64,000 nt of DNA from Chionis minor (Eukaryota; Chordata; Aves; Charadriiformes; Chionididae), in the NCBI GenBank assembly GCA_013398295.1, contig VZSF01000743.1, positions 1 through 64,000 on the forward strand, written 5' to 3'. The translations under genes and the position numbers were made by a program. Positions within the stretch are counted from its first letter, which is position 1, and each line of letters opens with the position of its first letter. This document shows, piece by piece, positions 1-12,400 of the stretch. The notes beneath the pieces were generated by a model. That model was not told where the DNA came from and searched no databases. It was given only the letters and a program-made list of their open reading frames with translations.

Positions 1-22
1 CCCTCTTCCTCTTCCTCTTCCT
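1..22. repeat. Short (CTTCCT)n microsatellite at window edge
   Basis: About three and a half tandem copies of a CTTCCT hexamer run into the left edge of the window, so the full length of the array is not visible. Confidence 0.8.
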
Positions 23-2795
23 TGTAACCCACATGAAAGTATGCTTTAAGCACAGGATTCTCTGATGTCATGGGTTTTTATCCCCAAACACATCCGTGGC
101 ATAGTATTAACAGTATTGATTATCAGGATCATTAAATGACAAGGTGGCAAGCTCTGTAACAGCAGTAAAGTTTCTAAGCTTCTATTGCAGGAAAGTTTTT
201 AATAAGTGATGGCTAAGGACAAAGGGAAAGTGTCTTTTTACATGACAACTTTTCCACAGGACATATCACACAGCTTGGTTTTGCATCATCAAAGGCATGT
301 GAAAATCAAGAAATTAGTTAAGACCTAACATGAAAACCTATTCTGAGATGCCCATACATTTCAAATGTCATATTTAGGAGTTTTAAAAATAAAGTTTTGA
401 TTTTCACCCATCTCCATCCAGTAGAAAAGGAGACAAAAGAGACAGTGTGAGAAGGGAGGGTCTAAGTTTAATACTGAAAAATCTCTTAAATTCATTTCAT
501 AAAACCAAGTGAATGACAGATGACATCTGAAGTTTTTCTGTTGAACAGCTCTGCATTTCAGGGTGAAGAACTGATATAAAAATTAGACAAATGGTCCTAG
601 TTCTGGTTCATTGGTATTTCCCACTACCTATGTCTAAAAGGTGTTTGAATAGAAGACCTTGGATAAACAAGAGGTAACTACAGGAAGAAATTACTTAAAA
701 CTGAAAATAATACTAGTACATGGCAGTCCACAATGAGAACATAAAATTTAATTACATCTTCCACTGTTGGATACCCTGTCAATTCTAGGTACAGAGCCTG
801 TTTTACAGCTAACCTAAATGGTAGTCTAACTATGTCATTTATAAGTGCGATACTTGCCTTGTAGTTGATGCAACTGGATATAGCAGCAAGGAATTAGAAT
901 AGTGTCTCTTAAACACAAGAGCTAGAGAATGAGCAGGAAAAGATGAGGGAGAGAGTTCCAGAAACTGGTGCTACATTTGATCCGTATTTCTGTCAGACAC
1001 TTAAGTGGGCCAGATAGGCTAAAATTAGTCAACTCAATAACTTACAGTTAGTTTAAAACCATGGATAATTCATTGCCCACACCTCTCTAGTAGTTAAGCA
1101 TAGCATAAAGATTACAAAAAAATTTGAATTGCTTACTGTCACTTTCACTTTACAACTTTTAGCTTTGACCCTACTTTTAAGCCTTCCCAATTGGCATGCA
1201 TAGTGTTTATGCATAAAGCAATTTAACTCAGGATGCGTGATTACCAGTTGCCTTTGTGCCGAAGGTTTTTCTGTTGATGTGGGGCTGACAATTCCAGTCT
1301 CTTGCCTCAGTGCCTCCTGTGTTGTGCAAGTAATCTCTTCTGACATACCATGTATTTTAAAGTAACGTCTCATCATTTTTCATCCTTCTGTTTTTATTCC
1401 TGACAAAAGCAAATATTCACCTGAGACACGGGAAAGTAGGAGAAGAGGGAGCACCTCAGAAACAGTGAAAACTTTGTTTAAACAGCATGAATTAATCCCA
1501 TATCACACAATGTAAGTGACATACAATTGCTTGTTGTTATCAGCCATTAAACCTTGAAAGCTATTGTATGCTAAAAGAGAAAAGCACATAAATAGTAGAG
1601 ATAGATTCTTCAAAGCCCTGGATGCTTGCAAACCTTTTGTGAACTGTATTCCCACTTCCCTCTAGGAGGTACCTCATAGCTGTTATACTTCAACTGAGGC
1701 AGTGGATGGAAACGCAGATCTTGTGATTTTATTATGTACTAGCAAATTTGTAACTGCAGCATTCGATGGTCTCACAAATACTGATGAGTTTGCCTTTGCA
1801 ATGCTGCTGGAGCTCTTAACCATCCCTGCTAAGACAGACGATGCAAGTAATAGCAAAGCAATCAGATGAAATAGGCTCTGAAACTCATAAAGCAGATGTG
1901 GACAATATGATTCATATTACTTGCTGTTGTAAATACTATGATAGAATTGCAATTGCACATATTTGCAGGTGTGAGATGTCTGGGCATAGGTCAATTCCTA
2001 CACAAGTCAGTAGACAAGAAATTTTCTTATAGTCCTAGCACCTGGCTTTAAATGTGAGGAAGCATGTCTTGATTTTTGACAGATTTCAGCAATCATGTCA
2101 CAGGATGTGACAACTGCTTTACAGACTTTTCTCCCTACAGCCGTATTTCTATATGTGAATGCCACCCTCTAATTTAAAAAGATGATAAGAACACATTTTT
2201 GGCTGTGCATTCTTTTTTGGATGAATTATACCCTGGGATGACTGAGTGATACTTTTATTAAAGCCAGAGGCTCTTGCTACTGCATAACTAAGGGTGGTGT
2301 CTTGCCATCCAGGTTTAATCACACAGACTGACTCTATAGTAATAAGTCAGTAATAAGTAAAAATTTTTGGTTTGTAGCTGGACCCACAATTCTATTTGAT
2401 AGAGTTTCTTTTTAAAGTGATCCTATTTTACGTATTAACCTGATTCAATGTTGTGTATAGTCTTTACAGTAAGAAGTATTAAAAAATGTCCTTCTTAAAT
2501 CCTGGTTCAGTTCAGACTACTGCAATATATGTCTTGTGTTAACTTAGCTGCTTCTAGAAATTTCTGTTTAATCTTCACCACTGCATTTGTGAATTTTAGG
2601 TTATTTACATCTTTTGAAATTGTTTCATTTTTCGATAAATTTTTACTACTTTTTATCTTCATCTTGAACGAGATGGCTATAAAGACAAAAAAGCCTACAC
2701 AGCAGCTTGTTACCTAGCAATTAATAAAACCAGTTCTTCTTTTGCTGCTGCAGCTATACATCAAAAGCAAAACAATTATTGCTACTGCTTCTTAG

Positions 2796-2874
2796 AATAT
2801 CATCAAACCAGTATTTGAACTGCAGCCTTTTGCTCCAGCTGAGAGGAATTGTAAAACTGAGATTTACGTTACAG
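2796..2874 (+). CDS. Candidate internal exon of an unidentified gene (weak)
   Basis: A 79 bp segment preceded by a pyrimidine-rich acceptor (GCTACTGCTTCTTAG) and followed by a GTAATT donor. Read from its first base it is open for 26 codons and ends with one spare base (phase 0 in, phase 1 out). The peptide begins NIIKPVFELQPFAPAER. I do not recognise it. No neighbouring exon of matching phase was found within several kb, so chance is a serious alternative. Splice signals and the open frame are seen; coding status is inferred. Confidence 0.2.
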
Positions 2875-4608
2875 GTAATTTTCCTCATTTCAGATAATGC
2901 ACATCTGTGCCATGTTTGACTTTTAAGATCTTCTTATCAACATAAAGAATAGTTTATTTGTTGTATCTCTATCTGAACTTTGTTCCTCTGTGAGGTGTAA
3001 AAGCAACTGCTGCTGTTTTCTTAGCTACCAGTATTGCCCATGAGAGATATTATGATCCTTCCAAGGGCCTTTCTTCATCTAATGTAATCCCCTTGAGGCA
3101 CTTCAGCAATTAAAACGAGTGACTAGATGCTTTCATGGTTTAATTTATACACTATTCAAACATTACTTAGGCAATGCTTTCATTTGGATAAATTTGCTTG
3201 AGCATAATGGAAATTCCCCAGTTTTCCCTTGAAAATTTGAATTCTTCCACAATAATAGTCTCTCCATACACTTTCTACCCAGTGATTTGCATAGAGTGAG
3301 AGAGTCATGCACTGCCACATGTTCATACTTATACCAATGATGGGTGAACCTTTACAGGTCCAGTGCAAACGGCAACTAAAAAAAAAAAAAATCCAGATAA
3401 AAGAGCTTCACTTAAATTATTCAGATCTTGTTGGTGTACAAAGATGAGGTTAAATCTCAGGACAATAATCTTCCCTGTACTACTAGCTTTCAGCTAGGCT
3501 GATGATATTTTTTTTACTGCAATTCAGCTCCTGCTGTTCACCACAGCCTTTCAGAATTTCTTAGTGAGAACGACAACAGGATCTAGTATGAAGGATAATC
3601 TCTATTAGCAGCACAGCCACTGCAACATGGTATTGATTCAGCCTGTCTCTGCAATGTGAAGAGCACTGTACCTATGCCTAGAAGATAACTGAATACACAG
3701 TATTTATAATACTAAGTATCCACCCTGAACATATGCTATAAGAATGTATTTCTTTTTGAACAAGGCATTTGGTCATTCCATCAGTTTACAGAGAAATTGC
3801 TTGAATGTTCCAAAAAAATTTTCAAATTATATTCATATGCCTGTTTTCTTACATACCCCTCTTCTATTGTCCCATTAAAATGGGACTGAAAAAGTAAAGT
3901 AGGTAATAATCCCCTTTTTACTTTGGTTCTTCATAAAAAGCAATTCTTTGATTCAAACATACGTGTATTTTGAATGAAAAATAATTGTATCACAGGCAAT
4001 ACCTTGAACTGACTGTAGTTCCTTGGTGTTGTTCTGCTACAAATGTAACCCAGTTTTTGCAAACGGTTGCTAGAAATGGTAAACCAGGAGGCTAGCTGTC
4101 AGATCCCATTCCAGAATAGAAATTAGAAATTAAGCAAACCTATTCGTGTTTGCTGGAAGAGAGAATGCAAACTTAAACGATCGCATATTTTGTGTATGAA
4201 CTGTTTATTCTACATATATTTTGAAGATATCTATGCAAAAAAATAATCATTAGACTTGCTGAGACTAAGCATAACACATTTCCCAGACACCTACAGAGGG
4301 AATCAGGATTGGCCACATTAATAAGGATGAGGGAGAGCATCTAGTATGTATGGGAGAGTAACACTGCGTATGAGCTAGAAAGATGCTGCTGGTTTCTTCT
4401 TTGTACCTGACTGTGCTCTGTCAATAGATTTTCATTGCTTCTTGAACTTAATTATCACAACCTGCTAGGCACATCTGCTGCACTTCTAGCCACAGGCTAG
4501 CTGTGGTTTAAAGACAGAGGAGTGCTGGTTTGTGTTTTTACCTTGAGATGTGGTCTTCGTTCTCTCTTTTCTTGTCTTAGCGAGAGTAGCTACACAGAGA
4601 CAGAGGTT

Positions 4609-4640
4609 CACGCATGCACACGTATGTGTGCACATGTGTG
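4609..4640. repeat. Perfect alternating pyrimidine-purine tract
   Basis: Thirty-two bases made entirely of CA, CG, TG and TA steps, including a near-palindrome around CACACGTATGTGTG. Such tracts are known to favour left-handed DNA under supercoiling and to be unstable in length. No function is implied here. Confidence 0.7.
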
Positions 4641-7600
4641 CCGACATGCACAGGGTTGGAGAGGATAATTACTTTGTAAGTGCCATAGGGAACAGAAGGC
4701 CCAAATAATTACAAAGTCAAAGTGTATAAACAGGAATTTTAGCAGCTAAAAAAAGGTAAAAGCAAGAAACGCTCCAAAAAGCTATATCTCCTTTTACGAG
4801 GGATTTAATTCAAATCACAGGACACATTTTCCATTTGTGGGTTTTATCTTGGGAATAAGGACTAACCAAAAAAGCACCTCAGAATGACACCAGTTAAAAT
4901 TAGCCTTAGCCAGGAAAATATTTTAAGCAAGTATGAGCAACTTGAACAGGTGAAAACCCCTGTGTTTTGTGCTGAAGCAATGAAACTTAGATATAAGCAT
5001 TTTCCTTGTTGGTGAGCTCCTTTTGGCATAAAGCCCTCTTGTATCATGATAGAAAACAGGTATTTTAATATATATTTAAACCCCTTACACATTTAAATCA
5101 CTTTTACAAGTGATTGTCTCTCCCTAAAGCCTTGGATTCTGGGATGCATGGTTGGAACTCCCACTACACGCTGCAGTTGAGGTCCTCAGCTGGTGTAAAA
5201 TCACTTGTAACTCCCCTAATTTCAGTGAGGGAAAGCATCCAAATTATTGACTTACAGTGATAAGTATCCCAGCTGTCATCTGCTCAAACTATTTTTGTTA
5301 ACTGAAGTGTTTTTCAAACTAAGTTTATTTTTAATTAGTGCATTTATGTAGCTGTATTTGTCACTGGTGAATGGCTGATTTACACTGGTGAAAGACCTGG
5401 CTGTACTTTGCTGCACTGAACACATGATGGTAACAGCCTGTAACTATCCCTTTGCAATCCTGATCACATTTTATTTGTGCTGAATTTCCCATAGTGTCTG
5501 CTTTTATAAAAGACCTAAAAGGATTATGGAACATGTGCTTTATTTTTAAATTGGTTTTATGTTCTTTTGCCTGAAGTTGCCTTCCTGCACTGAAGGATAA
5601 TGGGTTATTCTTCACCTTGTGAGTATTTTGTTGAATTAATAGATTTAAAATTTTTTCACATAGATTAATTTCTCCACTATTATTTAATCTTTTGTGAAAA
5701 ATGAATTTTGCCTACAGTTATATGGGAATCTTACAGCACTGCACAAGTTGTTTGGAAAAGGACGACAAAAAGAAGAGAGAAGAGCATGAATTCATAGGTA
5801 TTAATGTTAAAAAGAGATCACATTTAAGTGAATATTTTGTTCCCTTGATGATCTTTTTCTCGCTGCCAAGTCTGTTAGTGTTTCATTCTCAATATATTTT
5901 ACCCATAATCACCAAACTTTGGGAAACAGATTAAAGGTTAGATTTAATCTTGGATTCATTATAAAAGTGAGACCATTCCTATTAAACACAATAGTGACGA
6001 TCAATGTAAATTGTTGTAAAAGATGTAAAAACCTCTATGACACCAGCTCAATACATCAAAAAAATGCCTGCATTGTGTTAAAAAAAAAAAAGGTAATCCC
6101 CATAAGACCAGTGATAAACAGAGGTAGGTAGAAAATATTTATCAAAACATATTAACATTTAAGTAAAAGTTTCTTTTTCAATGCTTTTTATGAGGAAGGA
6201 GAAAAAAACTTTAGCACATTATTCTGTATCACTGTATTAAGGTTATCAGAATGAGAGGGATGTTAAAATTTGATTGTTGTTACTCAAAACTGATTTTAAT
6301 CCAAAACTTGCCTTTTAAAGACTGAAAAATGTACTAAAACTTATGCTCTATTTTTCACTAACTTTCATATAAAAAAGGCTTGGCAATATTCCTATAATTC
6401 TAATGAAAAGTTGCAGAGGACAGAGGAAAGGTATAAAAGAGCAGCAATGCAGATCCCAATGACTAGATGAATTATGTTTACCTTCTGTGAATTAGGACTT
6501 TTCTTGCCAGAATCTGCCAGTCATAATGACAAGGAATTTTACTTGGGTAATTTTTCCAGCTCTAGTAATCTGTGATTCAGCAAAGCATCTACAGTCATGC
6601 TGAATGGGACCAAACTTTTTTTATATACGCATTTAAACAGAGGCTTTTGGACTTTGCTGAATTTGAGCCATAGAGAACACAAGCAAATGCAAAGTCTTAT
6701 GTGCTGCAATTTGGGCTTGAATATTGTGGCAAGTTTCTGTTTTCTAACATACTGGAAATTCTCTGGTAGCTTTATAATGAAAGAAAATCTCCAAAATAAT
6801 CCTAAAAGTTTTATTATGTAGAAAAGTTGAATGGAATAAGGGTTTCCATTACCTGCATGTTTAATTTGAATTAATTTCAAGTTAAAATTACTCAGCTTTA
6901 TTTTAACATTGTAACCTTTCGGTATAGCAGAGAATTTTGTATGAACAATTTCTAATTATAGTACAAAATTTGCCATCTTAAGGCTAGTGTTTCGGAGTCC
7001 AGAGGAAACACTGGGATCACTTAATATTTCCATGGTTTGCTGTTTGTTTTAGAACTTGCAAACAGTTGTGGGTTTTTTTCTTTTCTTCCTTAAAGCTATT
7101 ATGATGAAGTGGTGTTAGAAATTAAACAATCTTTTGTCACATTCATAACCAGGACACACGCCGTTATAACCCATGAGAAAAATGCATCTTTCACAGCTGG
7201 AGAAGCTTTTAATCTGTCTGCTTTTTACTCAGTCATGTTAGAAATGGACACAAAAATTCTTATTTATCCACAGCATATTAGCACCCAGATAATATTTTAC
7301 TGAAAGCAAAATGCTCAAATGCAAATTTTGCAGCAAGAAATACTGTCTGTGGAGGATTCTACAACCACAGAGTCACAATATACACAGGCAAGATTCTAGG
7401 TGGCCTTTGATATGTAAAGAAAGCAAGCTAATATGCCCTTCACAGTATTTTTCTGGTCTCTGCTTTCAACCCTAATAGGCTTAACAAAAAAAAAACATCA
7501 TCAGATTTATTATACAAGATTTATCTTCTTGAATCTGATACAGAATGGAAATGCACTGTGATAACTAGACTAAAAGAAAAGGTGACATGGAAAACAAAAG

Positions 7601-7830
7601 AAAACAAAAAGGAAAAGTTCAAGTGAATTATTGTATGTTAGCAACTGTAATTAAACTTGAACCAAAATTAACCCAAGTACTTACGCACTTGGAAGTGTGC
7701 AGTGTCTGCTGTGCTGGGGCCATTGCAAGTCTCTGCAATTTAGGCCAGGGGTGGCAATGTCAAGGGTCAAGGACTGGTTGTGATACTGGGTTCCTAACCT
7801 TGGAGCTGAGCATTTTCTTTCTTTAGCCTG

Positions 7831-8368
7831 TTCAGAATCATAGAACGGTTTGTGTTGGAAGGGACCTTAAAGATCATGTAGTTCCACCCCCATACCATAG
7901 GCAGGGACACCTCCCACTAGACTTGGTTGCTCAACGCCCCATCCAACCTGGCCTTGAACACTTCCAGGGATGGGGCACTTCCAACTTCTCTGGGCAACCT
8001 GTTCCAGTGTCTCACCAACCTCATAGTAAAGAATTTCTTCCTTATATCTAGTCTAAATCTACCATATTTCCGTTTAAAACTGTTACCCTTCATCTGATTG
8101 CTACACTCCTTGACCAACAGTCATTCCCTATGTTTCCCGTAGGCCCTTTTTATGTACTGGAAGGCTGCTAGCCAGAGCCTTCTTTTCTCCAAGATAAACA
8201 ACCCCAGCTCCCTCAGCATGTCTTCATAGAAGAAGTGCTCCAGCCTGCATTTTCGTGGCCTAGCTTTGGACCCACTCTAGCAGGTCTATGTCTTCCTTAT
8301 GTTGGGGGCCCCAGAGCTGGATAGAGTACTCCAGGTAGTGTCTCACGGAAGTGGAGCAGAGAGGGAAT
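7831..8368 (-). mobile_element. CR1 LINE, 3' part of a long minus-strand copy
   Basis: The left end carries the reverse complement of the CR1 3' terminus (AATCATAGAACGGTTTG, then TTGGAAGGGACCTTAAAGAT), followed by the conserved 3' UTR and the end of ORF2. The minus-strand frame near 8000 encodes a CR1 C-terminal motif (RHWNRLPREV). The element breaks off at about 8368 where another CR1 3' end begins, and resumes at about 8532. The intact element would therefore be about 2.65 kb, 7831-10640 less the nested insertion. Confidence 0.93.
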
Positions 8369-8531
8369 CACAGAATCACCTAGGTTGGAAGAGACCTTTA
8401 AGATCATTGAGTCCAACCATAAACCTAACACTGCCAAAACCACCAGTAAACAATGTCCCTCAGCACCACATCTACCCATCTTCTAAATATCTCCGGGCAT
8501 GATGATTCCACCACTGCACTGGGCAGCCTGT
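8366..8531 (-). mobile_element. Short CR1 nested inside the longer CR1
   Basis: A second CR1 3' end (AATCACAGAATCACCTAGG, then TTGGAAGAGACCTTTAAGAT) starts inside the first element. It belongs to the subfamily with the 'gtccaaccat ... aacctaacactgcc' 3' UTR. Only about 165 bp is present, truncated at its 5' end. At about 8532 the host element resumes at the expected point of its ORF2 (TTTGATGCAGCCAAGGAT). ATCAC occurs at both junctions and may be a short target-site duplication. The nested copy must be the younger insertion. Confidence 0.8.
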
Positions 8532-10640
8532 ATCACTTCCCTTCATCTTCTGGACAAATTTCTTTTGATGCAGCCAAGGATATGGCTGGCTTTCTGGGCT
8601 CCTAGTGCACATTGCCGGCTCATGTCCAGCTTTTCATTTACCAGTAGCCCCCAAGCCCTTCTCCACAGGGCTGCTTTCAGTTCACCCAGTCTGTACCCAT
8701 CTTTGGGATTGCCCCAACACAGGTACAGGACCTTACACTTGGCCTCATTGAATTTCATGAGGTTCATACCTCTCTAGTCTGCCAAGGTCCCTCTGCATGG
8801 CATCCTTTCCCTCTACAGTACTTACCACACCACTCAGCTTGGTGTCATCCACAAAATTCCTGAGGATGCACTCAATCCCACTGTTCATGTCCCCAACAAA
8901 GATATTAAATAATACTGATCCAAATATGGACCCCTGAGGGACACCACTCATCACTGGTTGGATATTTAGACATTTATTGTAACTCTTTGAGTGTGGACAT
9001 CCAACAAATTGGTCACCAAGTCATCCGTCTGTGAAATCCATGTCTATAAATTAGAGACAAGGACGTCATGTGGGACAGTGTCAAATGCTCTGCACAAGTC
9101 CAGGCAGATGAAGTCTGTTGCTCTTCTTTTATCCACTAATGCTGTAATGCTGTCAATAGAAGATCACCAAATTTGTCAGGCATGGTTTGTCTCTAGTGAA
9201 GTCATGTTGGCTGTCACCAATCACTTCTCGGTTCTCCACGTGCCTTAGCAGAGTTTCCAGGAGGATCTGCTCCATGATCTTGCTGGGCACAGAGGTGAGA
9301 CTGACTAGCCTGTAGTTTCCCAGGTCTTCCTTTTCCCCCTTTCTAAAAATGAGGGTTATGTTCCCCCTTTTCCAGACACTCGGAATGTCGCTGAACTGCC
9401 ATGACTTTTCAAATATGATGGACAGTGGCTTAGCAAGTCCATCTCCCAGTTCCCTCAGGCCTCTCAAATTCATCTCGTCAGGTCCCATGGACTTGTGCAC
9501 ATTCAGATTTCCTAGATGCTCTAGAATGTAATCTCCTATGGTGGGCAGTAAGTATTTCATTCTCCCAGTCCCTGCCTTTGGATTCAGTGAATTAGACGGC
9601 ACGGCTAGAACACTTGCTGGTGAAGACTAAGGGGAAAAAGTTGTTGAGTACTACAGCCTTCTCCATGTTGGTTGTAGCCAGATGTCCCATTTTGCTCACC
9701 AGAGGGAGGTACAGTTTCTTTCATCTTTCTTTGTTGTTCTATGCATCTAAAGAGACCCTTCTTGTTATTTTTCATGTCCCTAGCTAAGTTCTGCTCCAGT
9801 TGTGCCTTCTCTTTCCTGATCACCTCCCTGCACTCTCAGCCCATATCTCTATAATCTTCCCAGGATGTATATCCATGCCTCCACTGCCCGTGCATTTTAG
9901 TTTTGTGTTTTAGTTAGGATAAGACGTCTTGACTTAGCCAAGCTGGCCTCCTACCCAAATTCTTGCGCATTGGGACTGAGAATTTTTGCACCCTAAGAAA
10001 ATTGTCTTTAAATATCTCTCATCTCTTATTTGCTCCCTTGCCTCTGAGAGCAGTTTCCCAACAGATCCCATGCACTAGCAACTTAAACAGCTGAAAGTTT
10101 GCCTTTCTGAGGTTTAGCCTCCTGACTCTACTTTTTACTTGTCCTGTATCCCTCAAGATTAAGAACTCCACCAGGGCATGATCACTACAGCCCAGGCTAC
10201 CTCCAGTCTTGACATGTCCAATAAGTTCTTCCGCACTAGTGAGCAACAGGTCCGGCAGTACCTCTCTCTGGTCAGGCTCGCCATCACCTGTTGTCCTCAA
10301 TGCACTTCAGGAGTTTCCTGGACTGCTTGCAGTTCACCATTCCACTTTTCCAGGAGATGTCTGGATGGCTGCAGTCGCCTCTCATCATCAGGGTCTGCAA
10401 GCATGATACTTCCTGCAGCTGAAGAAAGACCGTTTCATCAAGCTCCAACTTTTGACATAGAAGGCAGCTGCCTCGCCTCTCCTTCCTTGCCTGTCCCTTC
10501 TGAATAGTTTATAGCCATCAATCATAGCACTCCAATTGTGCAATTTGTCTGCATTTTCCCAGACACAGCAGCTGCTCTGTGACATCACATAGTTTAGCTG
10601 ATAGTTGCCTTGACATTGGGCTAAGAATTTTAAATAAGCC
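8532..10640 (-). mobile_element. CR1 LINE, 5' part of the long minus-strand copy (endonuclease and RT)
   Basis: Continuation of the copy that starts at 7831. Reading the minus strand from 10640 downwards gives endonuclease fragments, the linker and then reverse transcriptase. Order and spacing match CR1 ORF2, but the element stops inside the endonuclease, so it is 5' truncated. It lacks ORF1 and the 5' UTR and cannot be autonomous. Confidence 0.93.
8545..10640 (-). pseudogene. CR1 ORF2 remnant: endonuclease and reverse transcriptase
   Basis: In a live CR1, ORF2 nicks target DNA with an APE-type endonuclease and copies the element's RNA with reverse transcriptase. Here the product is broken into several frames. 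At 10388-10642 there is an endonuclease stretch with a GYKLFRRDRQGRRGE motif. At 10019-10300 the endonuclease C-terminus has LLLTSAEEL and the SDH box in GCSDHALVEF. At 9153-9602 RT fingers include [20 protein letters not shown]. At 8745-8954 the palm has GVPQGSIFGSVLFNIF and an FVDD catalytic box at 8844-8855, where the CR1 norm is FADD. Frameshifts and stops separate these pieces. Several catalytic residues survive, but the gene is dead. Recognition rests on CR1 motif order and is confident. Confidence 0.9.
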
Positions 10641-10796
10641 AAAAGCTTTAAATCTACATCTTGTTTCCACTAAAAAAGAAGGAAGCTGAAGGACAGAGTC
10701 TCAGTTGCATTTCCAAATGGCTGATAGTGTTAACTGAGGTCCGGAAAGGCTGACTGGATTCATCACCACTCACTAGCACACTTGGGGGGAAAAAAG

Positions 10797-10835
<39 letters not shown>

Positions 10836-10850
10836 NAAAAAAAAAAAAAA
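10797..10850. repeat. Poly-A run with undetermined base (N at 10836)
   Basis: A homopolymer of about 50 A, interrupted by one N and flanked by G/A-rich sequence. The N marks an unresolved assembly position, so the true length is unknown. It sits about 155 bp beyond the 5' break of the minus-strand CR1 and is not that element's tail. Confidence 0.9.
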
Positions 10851-11982
10851 GGAAAAAAAGGGAAAGAAGGAAGACATGGCTATATTCAACCACCGTAGGG
10901 TCAAATATGATTTGAAGAGGACTACTAAGTGTAGGGAGAGTTGTATTCGTTAAAGCCTAATAGAGAGCAATGACACTGACTCACCAAATGTGAAATATAC
11001 TTTTACGTCTAATTACATTGCATAATCCCTGTTGCCACTACACTGCAATCTCTTACAAGGCTGATGTAGCTGTACTGGGAATATCACTGTGATGTAACAG
11101 AATCTGTCATTCTGTTGAAAACTATGATGGCTCATGGAAAACAAGGAATTAAATCTCTTTCCTAAGGGAACTGAACATCAACTCCAATATTTTGTCTTCA
11201 TTGAAGACTAATAATTTTTAAACTCTAAAGTTAAGTATAATTTCAATTGATTTTACAAATGACAGCAAGTTTGTGAATTCATAGTCTTTTTTCCATACAT
11301 TATTTTATTAATTAAAGAAGAAGAGTGACAGCAACAGTTACTGTGGAGTGTGTATTTCTTAGTTTAAATCTTAATGAACGGTGCAAGGTGTGAATACTTC
11401 TGCTGTGCTCATGAGTAACAGCATTTGTTCTCTCAGAAACTAGAAAATAACTAATTTCCTTCTAAAAATGAAGAGTCAAAACATCTAATATCCTATTTTC
11501 AGACCTGTAAGCCACTGAAACTCCACTGGCGTCATCTTACTATTGGACTCAAATACTTTTCCAAATACTGTACTATTAGCATTTGCTGTTTAGTATTCTC
11601 ATCCATGCTCTGGGAATATAGCTCCAGCAAGTGGGGAACTGCACTCTTGTAAAACTTTTTGAATGCATTAATACTGGGAAGAAGAGTTCCTCTGCTGTGC
11701 ACATCTAGATTGACACAGTAACTTCAGTGGTCTGATGGCATATTTTCTATGCACAATGTCATGCAAATCAAAGAACGTGGTCTCCCCACACTTGCATATA
11801 TATGTTTTGTTATGTATTGTAGCTTAAATTAGGGTTTTTCATAGCCCTTAAGTATATTGGAACATTAATTCTTTTCTTTTTTCTTTCTCTTTTCCTCCCC
11901 CTCAAGAAGATTAAAATATAAATATAACCACAGCAATTATTGCTGCCAGCATGAGGATGCATTTTCATAAAAAGAATGACAG

Positions 11983-12094
11983 TTTGCTTGAAAGAACTCA
12001 CTTTGACAACTTTAAAACCCCTTTCCACTAAATTGTAGATATTTAACACTTAATTAAATTGCAACAAGTAGATCTATTTGGAACAGTCTGAAAG
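11983..12094. repeat. Direct repeat, copy 1 of 2 (112 bp)
   Basis: Begins TTTGCTTGAAAGAAC and ends GGAACAGTCTGAAAG. By eye it matches 13241-13352 at about 90 percent (around 11 differences, no gaps), at a constant offset of 1258 bp. The flanks do not match. It resembles no repeat family I know. Confidence 0.85.
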
Positions 12095-12253
12095 AAATAT
12101 TGAGTGCCTTGAAGGTCATTTACGGTTCTGAAATGCCAAAAAGTGTACAGCCACAGACAGCAGTGCAAAATCACCTCCTGTCACAGGAATATTAATTTCT
12201 AATGTCTGTTTTATCACTGACAAAACTACATCAGCTCCCCTTACAATATGTAG

Positions 12254-12400
12254 TCTGTGTTATGGTGGAAATTTGATGCTGCAGCAATATGAAATACGAC
12301 TTCAGAATGGGGGAAGGATGCCTCCACCTCTCTTTGACTTTGTTGAAGACCATGGTGTTATTAAAACATCTCAAATAGTTACCTACTTTGGAACTCTTAG
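12254..12400 (+). CDS. Candidate internal exon of an unidentified gene (weak)
   Basis: A 147 bp segment with a pyrimidine-rich acceptor ending ATGTAG, a CTGAC branch-point-like site about 35 bp upstream, and a donor CTTAG/GTAATA. Only one of three frames lacks stops. It gives 48 full codons with one base completing a codon at the start and two left over at the end (phase 2 in and out). The peptide contains QQYEIRLQNGGRMPPPLFDF and IVTYFGTL. I cannot assign it to a family. An open frame of this length between splice-like signals arises by chance fairly often, so treat it as a lead only. Confidence 0.25.

Larger units (their letters stand above)
23..7830. other. Unique AT-rich DNA, no recognisable gene
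   Basis: About 7.8 kb in which I recognise no transposon, RNA gene or protein. It contains only short open frames, an alternating purine/pyrimidine tract at 4609-4640 and one splice-flanked open segment at 2796-2874 (listed separately). An overlapping pair of open frames on both strands at about 6540-6880 has no recognisable domain and is best read as chance. It looks like intergenic or deep intronic sequence. Confidence 0.6.

Noticed and set aside
6539..6880. A 113-codon minus-strand frame overlapping a 74-codon plus-strand frame
   Set aside because: Both frames are open over the same AT-rich DNA, neither has a recognisable domain, and low stop density explains both.
7082..7303. Open segment after a very strong pyrimidine-rich acceptor (ends at 7303 with a stop), with a protein-like start YYDEVVLEIKQSF
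   Set aside because: No acceptable donor lies inside it. The C-terminal half looks non-conserved, and no partner exon or polyadenylation signal was found, so it is not supported as an exon.
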